A stretch of 64,000 nt of DNA, taken from positions 62,001-126,000 of the forward strand of contig CAWHEG010000031.1 in NCBI GenBank assembly GCA_963828405.1, given 5' to 3'. Below, in pieces: positions 31,461-40,640 of this stretch (within the stretch, counting starts at the first letter, position 1; each line of letters starts with the position of its first letter). The notes beneath the pieces were generated by a model. It saw only the letters and a program-made list of their open reading frames with translations, searched no databases and was not told where the DNA came from. The translations under genes and the position numbers were made by a program. This stretch comes from JANMJD01 sp963828405. Lineage in GTDB: Bacteria; Actinomycetota; Acidimicrobiia; Acidimicrobiales; Ilumatobacteraceae.

Positions 31461-32492
31461 ATGCACATCGACGTGATGGTCGGCGCGACCACGTGGGCCG
31501 AGTCCGCCCGGATGGCCCGCGACGTCGAGGCCGCCGGCTTCTCTGGGATGGTGTTCACCGAGACGAGCCAGACGCCGTGGGTGTCGATCGCCGCGGCGGC
31601 GATGGCCGCGCCGGAGCTGGAGTTCTCCACCGGGATCGCCGTCGCCTTCCCCCGCAGCCCGATGATCGCCGCGGCGACGGCCTGGGAGCTGGCCGAGAAC
31701 ACCGGCGGACGCTTCCGCCTCGGACTGGGCAGCCAGGTGCGAGCGCACGTCGAGCGACGCTACTCGGGCGAGTTCGACCCGCCCGGGCCCCGGCTGAGGG
31801 ACTACGTGGAGGCGGTGAAGGCGTGCCTCGCCGCCTTCGGCGGCACCCGACTCGCCCACCACGGGCCCTACTACCGGCTCGACCTCCTCCCCGCCCAATG
31901 GGCGCCGCGGCATCACCCGTTCGGCGACGTCAAGGTCGACATCTCGGCCGTCGGACCGTGGATGTGCCGGATGGCGGGCGAGGTGGCCGACGGGATCCAC
32001 GTCCACCCGTTCCATTCGATGCACTACCTGGCGAATCGGCTGGCGCCGGCCGTGGCCGAGGGCGCGACCCGGGCCGGCCGGGTGCCGTCGGACGTCGAGC
32101 TGATCATCCCGGTGTTCGCCATCCCCGGCGACACCCCCGAGGAACGGGCGCCGCTGGTCGCCCGGGCCCGCACCCAGATCGCCTTCTACGGATCGACGAG
32201 GAACTACTCGTTCCAGTTCGACGACCTCGGCTTCGAGGGAACCTCCGCCCGCCTGAACGACCACCTCAAGGCCGGCGACATCGGGGCGATGGCCGAGGCG
32301 ATCACCGACGAGATGCTCGAGCACTTCGCCGTGGTGGCGCCGTGGGACGAGCTCGCCGACCGGCTCGTCGCGCGGTACGGCAGCATCGCCCACCGGCTCG
32401 TGATGTACCTCACGGCCGAGGCGGTGCGCCGCGATCCAGCGGCGCTGGCGAAGTGGGCCGAGGTCGCCCGCGCCGTTCGCGCGGCAACGTAG
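31461..32492 (+). CDS. LLM class F420-dependent oxidoreductase (TIGR03617-like)
   Basis: A 343-aa luciferase-like-fold protein starting MHIDVMVGATTWAESARMARDVEAAGFSGMVFTETSQTPW, then STGIAVAFPRSPMIAAATAWELAENTGGRFRLGLGSQVRAHVERRYS, which is diagnostic for the TIGR03617 group of predicted F420-dependent enzymes. HGPYYRLDLLP and DGIHVHPFHSMHYL follow. Substrate unknown; such genes often sit beside acyl-CoA genes, as with the enoyl-CoA hydratase here. CATGAT 6 nt before the ATG is a possible leaderless -10. Confidence 0.88.
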   Translation: MHIDVMVGATTWAESARMARDVEAAGFSGMVFTETSQTPWVSIAAAAMAAPELEFSTGIAVAFPRSPMIAAATAWELAENTGGRFRLGLGSQVRAHVERRYSGEFDPPGPRLRDYVEAVKACLAAFGGTRLAHHGPYYRLDLLPAQWAPRHHPFGDVKVDISAVGPWMCRMAGEVADGIHVHPFHSMHYLANRLAPAVAEGATRAGRVPSDVELIIPVFAIPGDTPEERAPLVARARTQIAFYGSTRNYSFQFDDLGFEGTSARLNDHLKAGDIGAMAEAITDEMLEHFAVVAPWDELADRLVARYGSIAHRLVMYLTAEAVRRDPAALAKWAEVARAVRAAT

Positions 32493-32661
32493 CCCAACCG
32501 TCTAGCCGCCGGCACCCCGGCGGGGAGGTGCTCGACCGGGCCGACGGGGAGCACGCCGGCCGGGAAGCCGAGGTAGTTCCACCCGCAGCTGTACCGCACT
32601 GGACGCTTCCGGCCGTTGAGCGACGATCCGACGTCGGCATCGCTGGACCGCCACCGCGTCC

Positions 32662-32667
32662 TACGCT
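32662..32667 (+). promoter_or_regulatory. Leaderless-type -10 hexamer TACGCT
   Basis: TACGCT lies 6 nt before the ATG at 32674. This argues against the in-frame GTG at 32668 as the start, since that codon directly abuts the hexamer. Confidence 0.5.
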
Positions 32668-32673
32668 GTGGCG

Positions 32674-33513
32674 ATGGCCGAGACCGCCGAGGACCTCTCC
32701 ACCGTCGACCCGTCCCGTTCGACGGTGATCGTCGAACGGGACGGCCCGGTGACGATCGTGACGATCAACCGGCCGGAGGCCCGCAACGCCGTCGATCGGC
32801 CGACGGGCCAGGCGCTCTTCGATGCCTTCACCGCCTTCGACGCCGACGCCAGCGCCTCGGTCGCCGTGCTCACCGGGGCGGCCGGCACGTTCTGCGCCGG
32901 CGCCGATCTGAAGGCGGTGGCCACGAGACGAGGCAACCGGGTGATCAACGACCCTCCTGACGGCTTCGCCACCAGCATCGGGCCGATGGGTCCGACCAGG
33001 CTCGTTCTCGGCAAGCCGGTGATCGCCGCCGTGGAGGGCTACGCCGTGGCCGGCGGACTGGAGCTGGCCGTGTGGTGCGACCTGCGGATCGCCGCCCGCG
33101 ATGCCTGGTTCGGCGTCTTCTGCCGACGCTGGGGGGTGCCGCTCGTCGATGGCGGCACCGTCCGGCTCCCCCGTCTGATCGGCCACTCGCGGGCGATGGA
33201 CCTGATCCTCACCGGGCGGGAGGTCGGTGCCGAGGAAGCCCTGGCCATGGGCCTGGCCAACCGTGTCGTCGACCCCGGAGACGCCCGGCGGTCCGCCGTC
33301 GAGCTGGCCCACCTGCTCACGAGGTTCCCACAGCAGTGCATGCGCGGCGACCGGCTGTCGGCGATCGGTCAGTGGGACGCCGACCTCACCGCGGCGATGC
33401 GTGGCGAGGTGGAGCACGGCCTGCGGACCATCATGAGCGACGAGACCCGCGCCGGCGCCGCCCGCTTCGCCGCCGGCCACGGACGCCACGGCGACTTCAC
33501 CGATCTCGGCTGA
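32674..33513 (+). CDS. Enoyl-CoA hydratase/isomerase family protein (crotonase)
   Basis: A 279-aa crotonase-fold protein. Oxyanion-hole segments are TGAAGTFCAGADLKAVA and VIAAVEGYAVAGGLELAVWCDLRIA; the following FGVFCRRWGVPLVDGGTVRLPRLIG carries the position of the second catalytic acid (Asp here rather than the usual Glu, so hydratase activity is uncertain). LILTGREVGAEEALAMGLANRVV completes the domain. It acts on acyl-CoA thioesters in the cytoplasm. The substrate cannot be told. Confidence 0.87.
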   Translation: MAETAEDLSTVDPSRSTVIVERDGPVTIVTINRPEARNAVDRPTGQALFDAFTAFDADASASVAVLTGAAGTFCAGADLKAVATRRGNRVINDPPDGFATSIGPMGPTRLVLGKPVIAAVEGYAVAGGLELAVWCDLRIAARDAWFGVFCRRWGVPLVDGGTVRLPRLIGHSRAMDLILTGREVGAEEALAMGLANRVVDPGDARRSAVELAHLLTRFPQQCMRGDRLSAIGQWDADLTAAMRGEVEHGLRTIMSDETRAGAARFAAGHGRHGDFTDLG

Positions 33514-33607
33514 CAGCCCTGCCCCCGACCGCCGGCGCGGGCGGGCACACGTCGCTTTCCACTCGTCGGGGCGGCCCGCCGCTCCGACCGGCCGACGGTC
33601 GCTCCGG

Positions 33608-33613
33608 TAGCGT
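33608..33613 (+). promoter_or_regulatory. Leaderless-type -10 hexamer TAGCGT
   Basis: TAGCGT lies 6 nt before the GTG at 33620. Confidence 0.5.
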
Positions 33614-33619
33614 CGGGCC

Positions 33620-35869
33620 GTGAACCAGGAATCGTTCCCCGGTCGGATCGGACTGACGATCAAGGATTCCGAGCCGTGGTGGCCGCCACCCGCCCGACCG
33701 CCCGTCGGCTCACCGAACATCCTCGTCGTGCTGTTCGACGATGTCGGGTTCAGCGATTTCGGCTGCTACGGGTCCGAGATCGACACACCGACGATCGACG
33801 CCCTGGCCGAGCGCGGCGTGCGGATGACCGGCTTCCACACGACGGCGATGTGCTCGACCACCCGCGCGGCGCTGCTCACCGGGCGCAACCACCACTCGGT
33901 CGGGATGGGCTGTCTGGCCAACTTCGACTCCGGCTTCCCCGGATACCGGGGCAAGATCTCCCCGTCGGCGGGGACGATCGCCGAGATGCTGCGCCCCCAT
34001 GGCTACCGCAACTACATGATCGGCAAGTGGCACGCCACCTCGACCACCGAGACCGGCCCGACCGGCCCGTTCGACGGCTGGCCGCTCGGCCGGGGCTTCG
34101 ACCGATTCTACGGGTTCCTCGACGCCGAAACCGATCAGTACTCCCCCGAACTGGTGCGCGACAACACCCACATCACCGCCCCGGGCACGTACGCCACCGG
34201 CTACCACCTCACCGAGGATCTGATCGAGCAGGCCATCTCGATGCTCGCCGACCACGAAGCCGGCGCCCCGGACCAACCGTGGCTGTGCTGGGTGGCGCTT
34301 GGCGCGTGCCATGCCCCGCACCAGGTCCCCCGGGGTTTCATCGACAAGTACGAGCCGGTGTTCGCCAAGGGCTGGGATGCCACCCGGGCCGAACGTCTCG
34401 CTCGGCAGCGATCGATGGGCATCGTCCCGCCCGGCACCGAGCTCCCGCCGCGCAACGACTGGGTGCGTCCGTGGGACGAACTGTCCGCCGAGGAGCGGAG
34501 GTTGTACGTCCGCTTGCAGGCGGCGTATGCCGGGATGCTCGACCACTCCGACGCCCACCTGAGCCGGCTGATCGACCACCTCCGTATGTCGGGGCAGCTC
34601 GACGACACCCTGGTGGTGGTGATGTCCGACAACGGCGCCAGCCAGGAGGGCGGACCGCAGGGGTTCGTCAACGCAATGGGCCCCTACAACGGCATCCCCG
34701 AGGCGCTCGACACCAAGATCGCCCGGATCGACGACATCGGCGGCCCCGACACCCACTCGAACTTCCCCTGGGGTTGGGCGATGGCGGCCAACACCCCGCT
34801 CAAGCGCTACAAGCAGAACACCCACGGCGGCGGGATCCGCGATCCGCTGGTGATCTCGTGGCCGGCCCGCCTGACCCCCCGAGGTGAGGTTCGCGACCAG
34901 TTCTGCCATGCCAGCGACTTCGCCCCCACCGTGCTCGAACTCCTCGGGCTGGATGCTCCCGAGGTGGTCAACGGCATCGACCAGCAGCCGATCGAAGGCG
35001 TCAGCTTCGCCGCGGCGATGTTCGACTCGGCGGCGACGACCGCCAAACAGGTGCAGCACTTCGAGATGTTCGGGCACCGCGGCCTGTGGCAGGACGGGTG
35101 GAAGGCCGTCGCCTTCCACCAGCCCGGCACGCCGTTCGACGCCGACCGCTGGGAGCTGTACGAGCTCGGCGCCGACTTCGCCGAATGCCGCGATCAGGCC
35201 GAGGAGCAGCCCGAACGGCTCGCCGCGATGCAGGCAACCTGGTGGGAGCTGGCCGCACGTCACCAGGTGCTCCCCCTCGACGACCGCTTCGCCGAACGGT
35301 TCGCCGAGAACGCCGTGCGCCATACCGGCGACCGCACCCGCTTCACCTTCTGGCGGGGGATGGGCCACCTGCCCTCGGACGTCGCCCCCGACCTGCGCAG
35401 CCGGAGCTACACGATCACCGCCGACGTCGAGATCCCCGCCGGCGGTGCCGAGGGGGTGCTCATCGCCCACGGCGACCGGACCAGCGGCTACAGCCTGTAC
35501 GTGCGCGATGGCCTGTTGGTCCACGACCTGAACATCGGCGGATCCCACCAGATCGTGCGCTCGGACCGCCCGGTCCCGGCCGGTCGGGCCTGCACGCTCG
35601 GCTTCCGCCTGCGCCGCGACGGACGCCACGGCACGGGCACGCTGCTGATCGACGGCGAACCGGCCGGCGAGATGTCGACCGACGACATCTTCATCATCCT
35701 CATCTCGTGGTCGGGTCTCGACATCGGCCTCGACCGCGGTACGACCGTCGGCGACTACGAGTCGCCGTTCGCCTTCACCGGTCACCTGGCCCGGGTGACC
35801 GTCGACCTGACCGACGACCAGGACCTCGATCACGATGCCGCCGGCCAGGCGGTCCTTGCTCGCGAGTAG
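33620..35869 (+). CDS. Arylsulfatase-like sulfatase
   Basis: A 749-aa type I sulfatase. Metal-binding Asp pair in NILVVLFDDVGFSDFGCYG; the formylglycine site is Cys78 in AMCSTTRAALLTGR; IGKWHA supplies a Lys/His pair; LVVVMSDNGAS supplies the late Asp/Asn. The canonical site is C-x-P-x-R; here it is C-S-T-T-R, with Thr replacing Pro, so recognition by the formylglycine-generating enzyme is uncertain. The last ~180 residues form an extra beta-rich domain. No signal peptide is seen, so it is probably cytoplasmic. It would hydrolyse a sulfate ester. GTG start, leaderless. Confidence 0.87.
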   Translation: MNQESFPGRIGLTIKDSEPWWPPPARPPVGSPNILVVLFDDVGFSDFGCYGSEIDTPTIDALAERGVRMTGFHTTAMCSTTRAALLTGRNHHSVGMGCLANFDSGFPGYRGKISPSAGTIAEMLRPHGYRNYMIGKWHATSTTETGPTGPFDGWPLGRGFDRFYGFLDAETDQYSPELVRDNTHITAPGTYATGYHLTEDLIEQAISMLADHEAGAPDQPWLCWVALGACHAPHQVPRGFIDKYEPVFAKGWDATRAERLARQRSMGIVPPGTELPPRNDWVRPWDELSAEERRLYVRLQAAYAGMLDHSDAHLSRLIDHLRMSGQLDDTLVVVMSDNGASQEGGPQGFVNAMGPYNGIPEALDTKIARIDDIGGPDTHSNFPWGWAMAANTPLKRYKQNTHGGGIRDPLVISWPARLTPRGEVRDQFCHASDFAPTVLELLGLDAPEVVNGIDQQPIEGVSFAAAMFDSAATTAKQVQHFEMFGHRGLWQDGWKAVAFHQPGTPFDADRWELYELGADFAECRDQAEEQPERLAAMQATWWELAARHQVLPLDDRFAERFAENAVRHTGDRTRFTFWRGMGHLPSDVAPDLRSRSYTITADVEIPAGGAEGVLIAHGDRTSGYSLYVRDGLLVHDLNIGGSHQIVRSDRPVPAGRACTLGFRLRRDGRHGTGTLLIDGEPAGEMSTDDIFIILISWSGLDIGLDRGTTVGDYESPFAFTGHLARVTVDLTDDQDLDHDAAGQAVLARE

Positions 35870-35882
35870 GTCGGCGCTCTCG

Positions 35883-35888
35883 TAGCAT
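35883..35888 (+). promoter_or_regulatory. Leaderless-type -10 hexamer TAGCAT
   Basis: TAGCAT lies 7 nt before the ATG at 35896. Confidence 0.5.
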
Positions 35889-35895
35889 CGGGCAG

Positions 35896-36597
35896 ATGAG
35901 CGACACTCCGCAAGGCCCCGGGTGGTGGTTGGCGTCCGACGGGCGCTGGTACCCGCCGCAGACCGGCGCACCCCTGCCACCTCCCGGCGCTCGCGTCCCG
36001 CCACCTCCCGGCGCTCCCGTCCCGCCACCCCCGGGCGTTCCCGGCATGGGCGTAGCGCCGATCCGGCCGGGAACCAGCGGCCTGGCCATCGCCTCGATGG
36101 TCCTCGGCATCCTCTGGATCTGCGGTCTGGGATCGCTGATCGCCCTGGTGCTCGGCATCGTCGCCCTGTCGCAGCTGAGGAAATCGGGCAATGGCGGCAA
36201 GGGCTTTGCCATCGCCGGCATCGTGCTCGGCTCCCTGGGCATCCTGGTGACCGTCGGCGCCGTCGTCGCGGTGGTCCTGGCCAGGGACAACGTGACGTTC
36301 AACGAGCCCGATGAGAAGAACGACGTGTCGATCACCGGGTGTGGTGTCAAGGAGACCGAGTCGACGCCGTCGGCCGATCTGTCGATCACCAACGACTCGT
36401 CGCGCCGCTCGAACTACATCGTCACGATCAACGTGGTCGGCTCCGGCTCGTCGGAGACCAACATCGGGATCGCCACCCTCGGCCCGGTGGATCCCGGGGA
36501 GACCAAGACGTTCACGGTCAACGCGGCCGGCAACGCCAGCTCGATCGACGGGCCCTTCGAGTGCTCGGTGACGGTCAACCGCCTGGCCGCCGGCTGA
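35896..36597 (+). CDS. DUF2510/DUF4190 membrane protein
   Basis: A 233-aa protein. It has an N-terminal DUF2510 motif (PGWWLASDGRWYPPQ), then a Pro-rich linker with PPPG repeats (about residues 25-50), then a DUF4190 hairpin of two transmembrane helices (SGLAIASMVLGILWICGLGSLIALVLGIVAL and GFAIAGIVLGSLGILVTVGAVVAVV). The ~110-residue C-terminal part is a polar beta-rich domain with two Cys (ITGCGVKE and PFECSVTV), probably disulfide-linked and outside the membrane. Function is unknown; such proteins are common in actinobacterial envelopes. Confidence 0.82.
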   Translation: MSDTPQGPGWWLASDGRWYPPQTGAPLPPPGARVPPPPGAPVPPPPGVPGMGVAPIRPGTSGLAIASMVLGILWICGLGSLIALVLGIVALSQLRKSGNGGKGFAIAGIVLGSLGILVTVGAVVAVVLARDNVTFNEPDEKNDVSITGCGVKETESTPSADLSITNDSSRRSNYIVTINVVGSGSSETNIGIATLGPVDPGETKTFTVNAAGNASSIDGPFECSVTVNRLAAG

Positions 36598-36622
36598 CCC
36601 TCACCGATCGGGTGAGCCCAGG

Positions 36623-39600
36623 TCAGGCGGCCTGACGGGGCCCGAGCAGGTCACGGCGGAGCTCGAGCAGCTTGGGGGCCGGTTCGGCCGCCGACCATCG
36701 GTCGGCGTGCAGGACCCGCTCGTAGCTCGCCCACTCGGCGCGCACTCCAGCCAGGTCGCCCGTCGACGCGTGCGCTCGCATGCGTAGCGAGATCAGCTCC
36801 TCGTGGCCCGGAACGGCGAGCATCCCCTTGCCGGTCGCCCAGAACACACCGACGGGGTCGCCGAGGGCGAGGCAGTGCTCGGCCATCATCGTCGCCGCCT
36901 CAGTCACCGTGAGCATCACCTGCGACGTCGTTCCCTCGGCGTCGGGCCAGAGGTAGTCGCTGGCGACGAACGGGGCGTCGCGGACCATCTCGAGCCCCGA
37001 CCTCAGTGTGGCAATCGCCTCGCGCCGCGGCTCCACTCGGGCGTGGGCGATCCGTGCCCTGAGCACCTCGACGTCGCTGACCAGCCGCCCGTGGATGGCG
37101 AGCCGTTCGTCGAGCGAGCGGGCGATCCACTCCTCACCATCCGGAGGCATGCACAGACGGGCCATGGTGCGTCGGGCGTCGGACACGACGTTGGCGAACG
37201 TGGCGTCCTGCACCTCGGACTCCCACAGCGCTGCCCGGGCCCCACGGCGGGTCGCTGTGTGGCGATGGTCGACGAGCCAGGCCACCAGCTCGAGCGCCTT
37301 CGACCGCCCGAAGGGGGCGGCCCTCCCCGCCCGGTCCACCAGATCGACTGGACCCAGTGTCCGCAGCATCAGCGCCCAATCGGCTTCGACGAAGGGGGTC
37401 GTTCGCACCGTGATCGGCTCGCCAACGGCAAGCTCCGACAGCCGGTTCGGAGCTGGTGCGGGCCGCTCCACCACATGCACGGCCGGCGAGAGCAGTTCGA
37501 CGAGTGTCTCGCCAACAGGCCCGCTCAACCCGATCGGATGAATGACCAGATCGAGCGGGCTGAGCAGCCAGCCACCGTCGCCGGCCGTCAACCGCGATGG
37601 CGCCGCAAGCCTGGCATCGGTCACGACCGCAAGACCTCGACCGGGCGGTGAGCACAGCGAGGGCAGGTCGTCGGCCAGCCCTCCGGCCACGCCCGGATCG
37701 AGCAGCGATGCGCCGATGACCACGACGGCGGGCTCCCACGCCTCGCCGGCGCTGCGGTGACGCAGCTCGGCGGTCGTGCGACCCGGACGGAGCGCTCCGA
37801 GGACCCCCGAGAGCAACTCGGCGGCGAGGTCGATCGCCACGTCGGCGCTCTCCACCGAACTCGTGGCGATACCGCCGTCGAGTCGGGGAATGGCGACACC
37901 GCAGGTGATCAGCCGCGCCTGCTCGGCGAATGGCGAGAGGCTGATGGAGAGGGCGAGCGCTCGCAGGATCGCCGCACAGACCGGTGCCGGGCCTTCGATG
38001 ACCAGCAGCCCGACTGCCTCGAGGTCGAGATAGACGTCGGACGTGCCATACCGACCGAGCTGGGTGAGAGCCGGGCAGGGGAACGCGCCGAACCCGATGT
38101 CGGCACCGATCGACTCGAGCGCCACCTCGGCAGGCAGCGTCCAACGATCGCCCGGCCCGACGACGAACGGCTGTGACGGCGACGGTGCGTCGGAGGCGAG
38201 ACACAACTCGACGGTGCCACATGGATGGACGATCGCGCCGATCAGCCGACCCGGCGCCACGGGCCCGGCGATGAGGTGATGGTGGGCCACCCGCACGGCG
38301 AGGTCGAGCCGGGCGAGCCGCTCGGCGTCGGCCACCAGGCGGATTTCACGCTCGAGCCGGATCAGCGGTGGGGCCAGGGCGGCCAGCCGGTCCCCGGCAT
38401 GTGAGCCGCGCAGCGCCGCACGGCGGCGCGCCGTCAACAGGCCGAGCGCACCCGTCGCCAGCAGTCCCGCACCGGCAAGCCCGATCGGTGCCGAAATACC
38501 CTGGGATGCCCCGTGCACGGCACTCTCGGTCGGTCTCGTAGCGGGCGGCGGCGGGGTGACCGACGCCGCGCCGGCGGAGGCAGCCGGCATCGACGTGGAC
38601 GACGCACCGTCGAGTTCGCCCGTCGGGGCCGGCCCGACGGTGGCCTTTCCCGCGGACGGCCGTTGCGATTCGGGGGATGGCACGGGGTCCGGGGTGCAGC
38701 CCACGACCGCGAGCACATCTCGGACACCGTTGATCCGGCGGGCCTCGGGATCGGGCTGGGCCTCGACGGGTGATGGATCATCGGGGATGAGGAGCTGCCA
38801 GCCGGGCAGGATCAGGTTCGGATCGTCGAAGACCCGGTCGCCGAAATGGCGCTCGCGGTTCGCCTCCCATACCGTCGTCCACTCGGTGTCGGCGCCGTAG
38901 ACGGCCTCGGCGATCGATCCCAGCGAGTCGCCCGGCCGCACCTCGACCATCGACGGTTGCTGCACTCCCGCGGCACCGACGGCGACGGCCGGCGGCAGGG
39001 CAAGGACCCACCCGGGATGGATCGCCTCGGTCTGCTCGGTGAACACGAGACCCGGCGCCACCTCGCGCCCGACGTTGGCCCGCACGACTTCGGGCCATCG
39101 GCGACCATCGCCGAGGCTCTGCTCGGCGATGCGCCAGAACGAGTCGTTTCGGCGAACCGTCCAGGTGGCCGTCGACGGTGTCTCCCCGGCCGGGGACTCC
39201 CGCTCGAAACGTCCGCCGCCATCGGGCTCCGTCGTCAGCAGGGCTCCCACTGGCACGGGAAGACTGCCGATGACGATCGAGGCCGGGGCCGTCCCGCTAC
39301 GTGACGGCGCAGCGAGACCCATGACGCGGGCCCCGGCAACGACGGGGGCCGCGGGTCGGGTGACCGGGCCGGCCATGACGGCACCCGGACGCACCACGCC
39401 GAACATCAGCATCACCGAGGCGACCATCCCACCGACGATGCGTTGTGTCGACCCCAGCATCGCCAGCCGCGGAACGGGCCGCCGTGACAGCGAGGCGGCG
39501 AGGTCGACGAGGACAGAGGCGGCGAGCCGCGACCAGGCGACCCAGACGACGACGGCGACCGCCTTGATCACGGCCCCCTCGCCGACCCCGGTCTGCTCGA

Positions 39601-39775
39601 TCGAACGACGCAACCCGTCGGGCGAGGGGAGGGCGGAGGGCAGGGGCATCCCGACGAAGTGGACGAGCGCCCAGGGCACCCCGACCACCAACCCGGTGAG
39701 AACGACGAGCGCCGCCGATCCACGGGCCAGCCTGATCGGTGCCGACGTTGCGGCCCGCCCCGCCGACCGACTCAC
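36623..39775 (-). CDS. Membrane-anchored LysM-BTAD (SARP-type) transcriptional regulator
   Basis: A 1050-aa multidomain protein. Hydrophobic helices lie at ~18-42, 68-92 and 112-135; two LysM domains at ~204-260 (TWTVRRNDSFWRIAEQSLGDG) and ~276-331 (MVEVRPGDSLGSIAEAVYG); a Pro/Ser linker; a further helix at ~430-449; a mixed central region; a winged-helix DNA-binding segment at ~800-875 (FGRSKALELVAWLVDHRH...RRGARAALWES); and a bacterial transcriptional activator (BTAD) domain at ~895-1045. LysM domains bind peptidoglycan, so it may link wall or pilus state to transcription. The start overlaps the preceding pilus gene by 4 bp, placing it at the end of the Tad operon. Confidence 0.85.
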   Translation of the reverse strand: MSRSAGRAATSAPIRLARGSAALVVLTGLVVGVPWALVHFVGMPLPSALPSPDGLRRSIEQTGVGEGAVIKAVAVVVWVAWSRLAASVLVDLAASLSRRPVPRLAMLGSTQRIVGGMVASVMLMFGVVRPGAVMAGPVTRPAAPVVAGARVMGLAAPSRSGTAPASIVIGSLPVPVGALLTTEPDGGGRFERESPAGETPSTATWTVRRNDSFWRIAEQSLGDGRRWPEVVRANVGREVAPGLVFTEQTEAIHPGWVLALPPAVAVGAAGVQQPSMVEVRPGDSLGSIAEAVYGADTEWTTVWEANRERHFGDRVFDDPNLILPGWQLLIPDDPSPVEAQPDPEARRINGVRDVLAVVGCTPDPVPSPESQRPSAGKATVGPAPTGELDGASSTSMPAASAGAASVTPPPPATRPTESAVHGASQGISAPIGLAGAGLLATGALGLLTARRRAALRGSHAGDRLAALAPPLIRLEREIRLVADAERLARLDLAVRVAHHHLIAGPVAPGRLIGAIVHPCGTVELCLASDAPSPSQPFVVGPGDRWTLPAEVALESIGADIGFGAFPCPALTQLGRYGTSDVYLDLEAVGLLVIEGPAPVCAAILRALALSISLSPFAEQARLITCGVAIPRLDGGIATSSVESADVAIDLAAELLSGVLGALRPGRTTAELRHRSAGEAWEPAVVVIGASLLDPGVAGGLADDLPSLCSPPGRGLAVVTDARLAAPSRLTAGDGGWLLSPLDLVIHPIGLSGPVGETLVELLSPAVHVVERPAPAPNRLSELAVGEPITVRTTPFVEADWALMLRTLGPVDLVDRAGRAAPFGRSKALELVAWLVDHRHTATRRGARAALWESEVQDATFANVVSDARRTMARLCMPPDGEEWIARSLDERLAIHGRLVSDVEVLRARIAHARVEPRREAIATLRSGLEMVRDAPFVASDYLWPDAEGTTSQVMLTVTEAATMMAEHCLALGDPVGVFWATGKGMLAVPGHEELISLRMRAHASTGDLAGVRAEWASYERVLHADRWSAAEPAPKLLELRRDLLGPRQAA

Positions 39776-40209
39776 CCGGTCACCGCCGTGACCGCGGTCG
39801 CCGAGCGCGCCACCGTGATCTGGCGCGGCGGGACGCCGACGACGGCCAGCAGGGTCATCGACGTCGTCGTCGTGACGGTCACGACGACCCGGGTGTCGCC
39901 CACGACGACCGAACCGGCGATGCCGTGCCGCGCCAGGTAGGCGGACGCGGCGCGTTTCGCCGCATCTGCATCGAGTCGACCGCGGCCCGAGCGCAGATCG
40001 ACGGTCATCTGGGCGCCGGCACGGGCGGCGTTCTCGGCGTGGTCGCCAGCTTCGATGCGGGCGGCGACGAGGCGGCCGCCATCGAACACGAGGCCGGCGC
40101 AGAGCACCAGGGTCGCTGTGATCACGACGACGAAGGCGCTGACCGAGCCGCGTTCATCGTGCCGACGCGGGCGGTCGACACGGGGGCGCAGCCGAGTCGA
40201 CGCGCTCAT
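39772..40209 (-). CDS. TadG/Rv3654c-like secretion-associated membrane protein
   Basis: A 145-aa protein with a charged N-terminus (RPRVDRPRRHDERGS) followed by one hydrophobic helix, VSAFVVVITATLVLCAGLVFDGGRLVAARIEA, the hallmark of Tad-locus TadG-like and Rv3654c-like pseudopilins. AGDHAENAARAGAQMTVD follows, with an extracytoplasmic tail. The E/G-S-V border resembles a prepilin-type processing region. It overlaps its neighbours by 4 bp on both sides. Probable role: minor pilin or envelope component of the Flp pilus. Confidence 0.78.
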   Translation of the reverse strand: MSASTRLRPRVDRPRRHDERGSVSAFVVVITATLVLCAGLVFDGGRLVAARIEAGDHAENAARAGAQMTVDLRSGRGRLDADAAKRAASAYLARHGIAGSVVVGDTRVVVTVTTTTSMTLLAVVGVPPRQITVARSATAVTAVTG

Positions 40210-40640
40210 CCTCCCCGCCTCACGTCGATCACCTCGGTGGAACTGGCCGTCACCGTCTGCACCCCGGGTGCCAAAGGGGCGAGGTCGGATCGGTCGATCG
40301 TGCAGGTGACCGTGGCCGTCACGGCGCCGGTGTCGACGGAGACCGTCACGTTGTGCTGGGCACACCGTGCATCCTCCATCGAGGCGGCGACCGCCGCTTC
40401 GGCCTTCGCGGTCATCATCCGGCGCGACGTCATGGCGGCGGATCGCGCCGCGTGATCGGCTGCCTGGTGCACACGGGTGTTCGCCTGGGTCAGGCGACCG
40501 GCATAGACGATGAACAGCAGCGCGACCATCAGAGCGGGCACGACGACGACGAGCTCCACCGCCGTCGAGCCGTGGTCGGAGGTCGTCGAGCGTGTCCATC
40601 GGCGACCGAGGTGTGCCCGAGGGGATGGCGACCGGCACAT
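40206..40640 (-). CDS. TadE-like pseudopilin
   Basis: A 144-aa protein. A positively charged N-terminus leads to DHGSTAVELVVVVPALMVALLFIVYAGRL, where G-S-T-A-V-E fits the TadE prepilin cleavage pattern G|xxxxE before a hydrophobic stretch. HQAADHAARSAAM follows, as is typical. There are two Cys in the exposed part (DARCAQHN and VTCTID). It is a minor pilin of the Tad system. The start shares one base with the preceding stop (TGATG). Confidence 0.82.
   Translation of the reverse strand: MCRSPSPRAHLGRRWTRSTTSDHGSTAVELVVVVPALMVALLFIVYAGRLTQANTRVHQAADHAARSAAMTSRRMMTAKAEAAVAASMEDARCAQHNVTVSVDTGAVTATVTCTIDRSDLAPLAPGVQTVTASSTEVIDVRRGG

Noticed and set aside
29269..31476. 735-aa open frame over ureC and the dioxygenase on the same strand
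   Set aside because: An out-of-frame shadow rich in Arg/Pro/Gly without domain features; it overlaps two well-supported genes.
33710..36028. 772-aa minus-strand open frame
   Set aside because: Antisense to the sulfatase; no family motif, repetitive composition.
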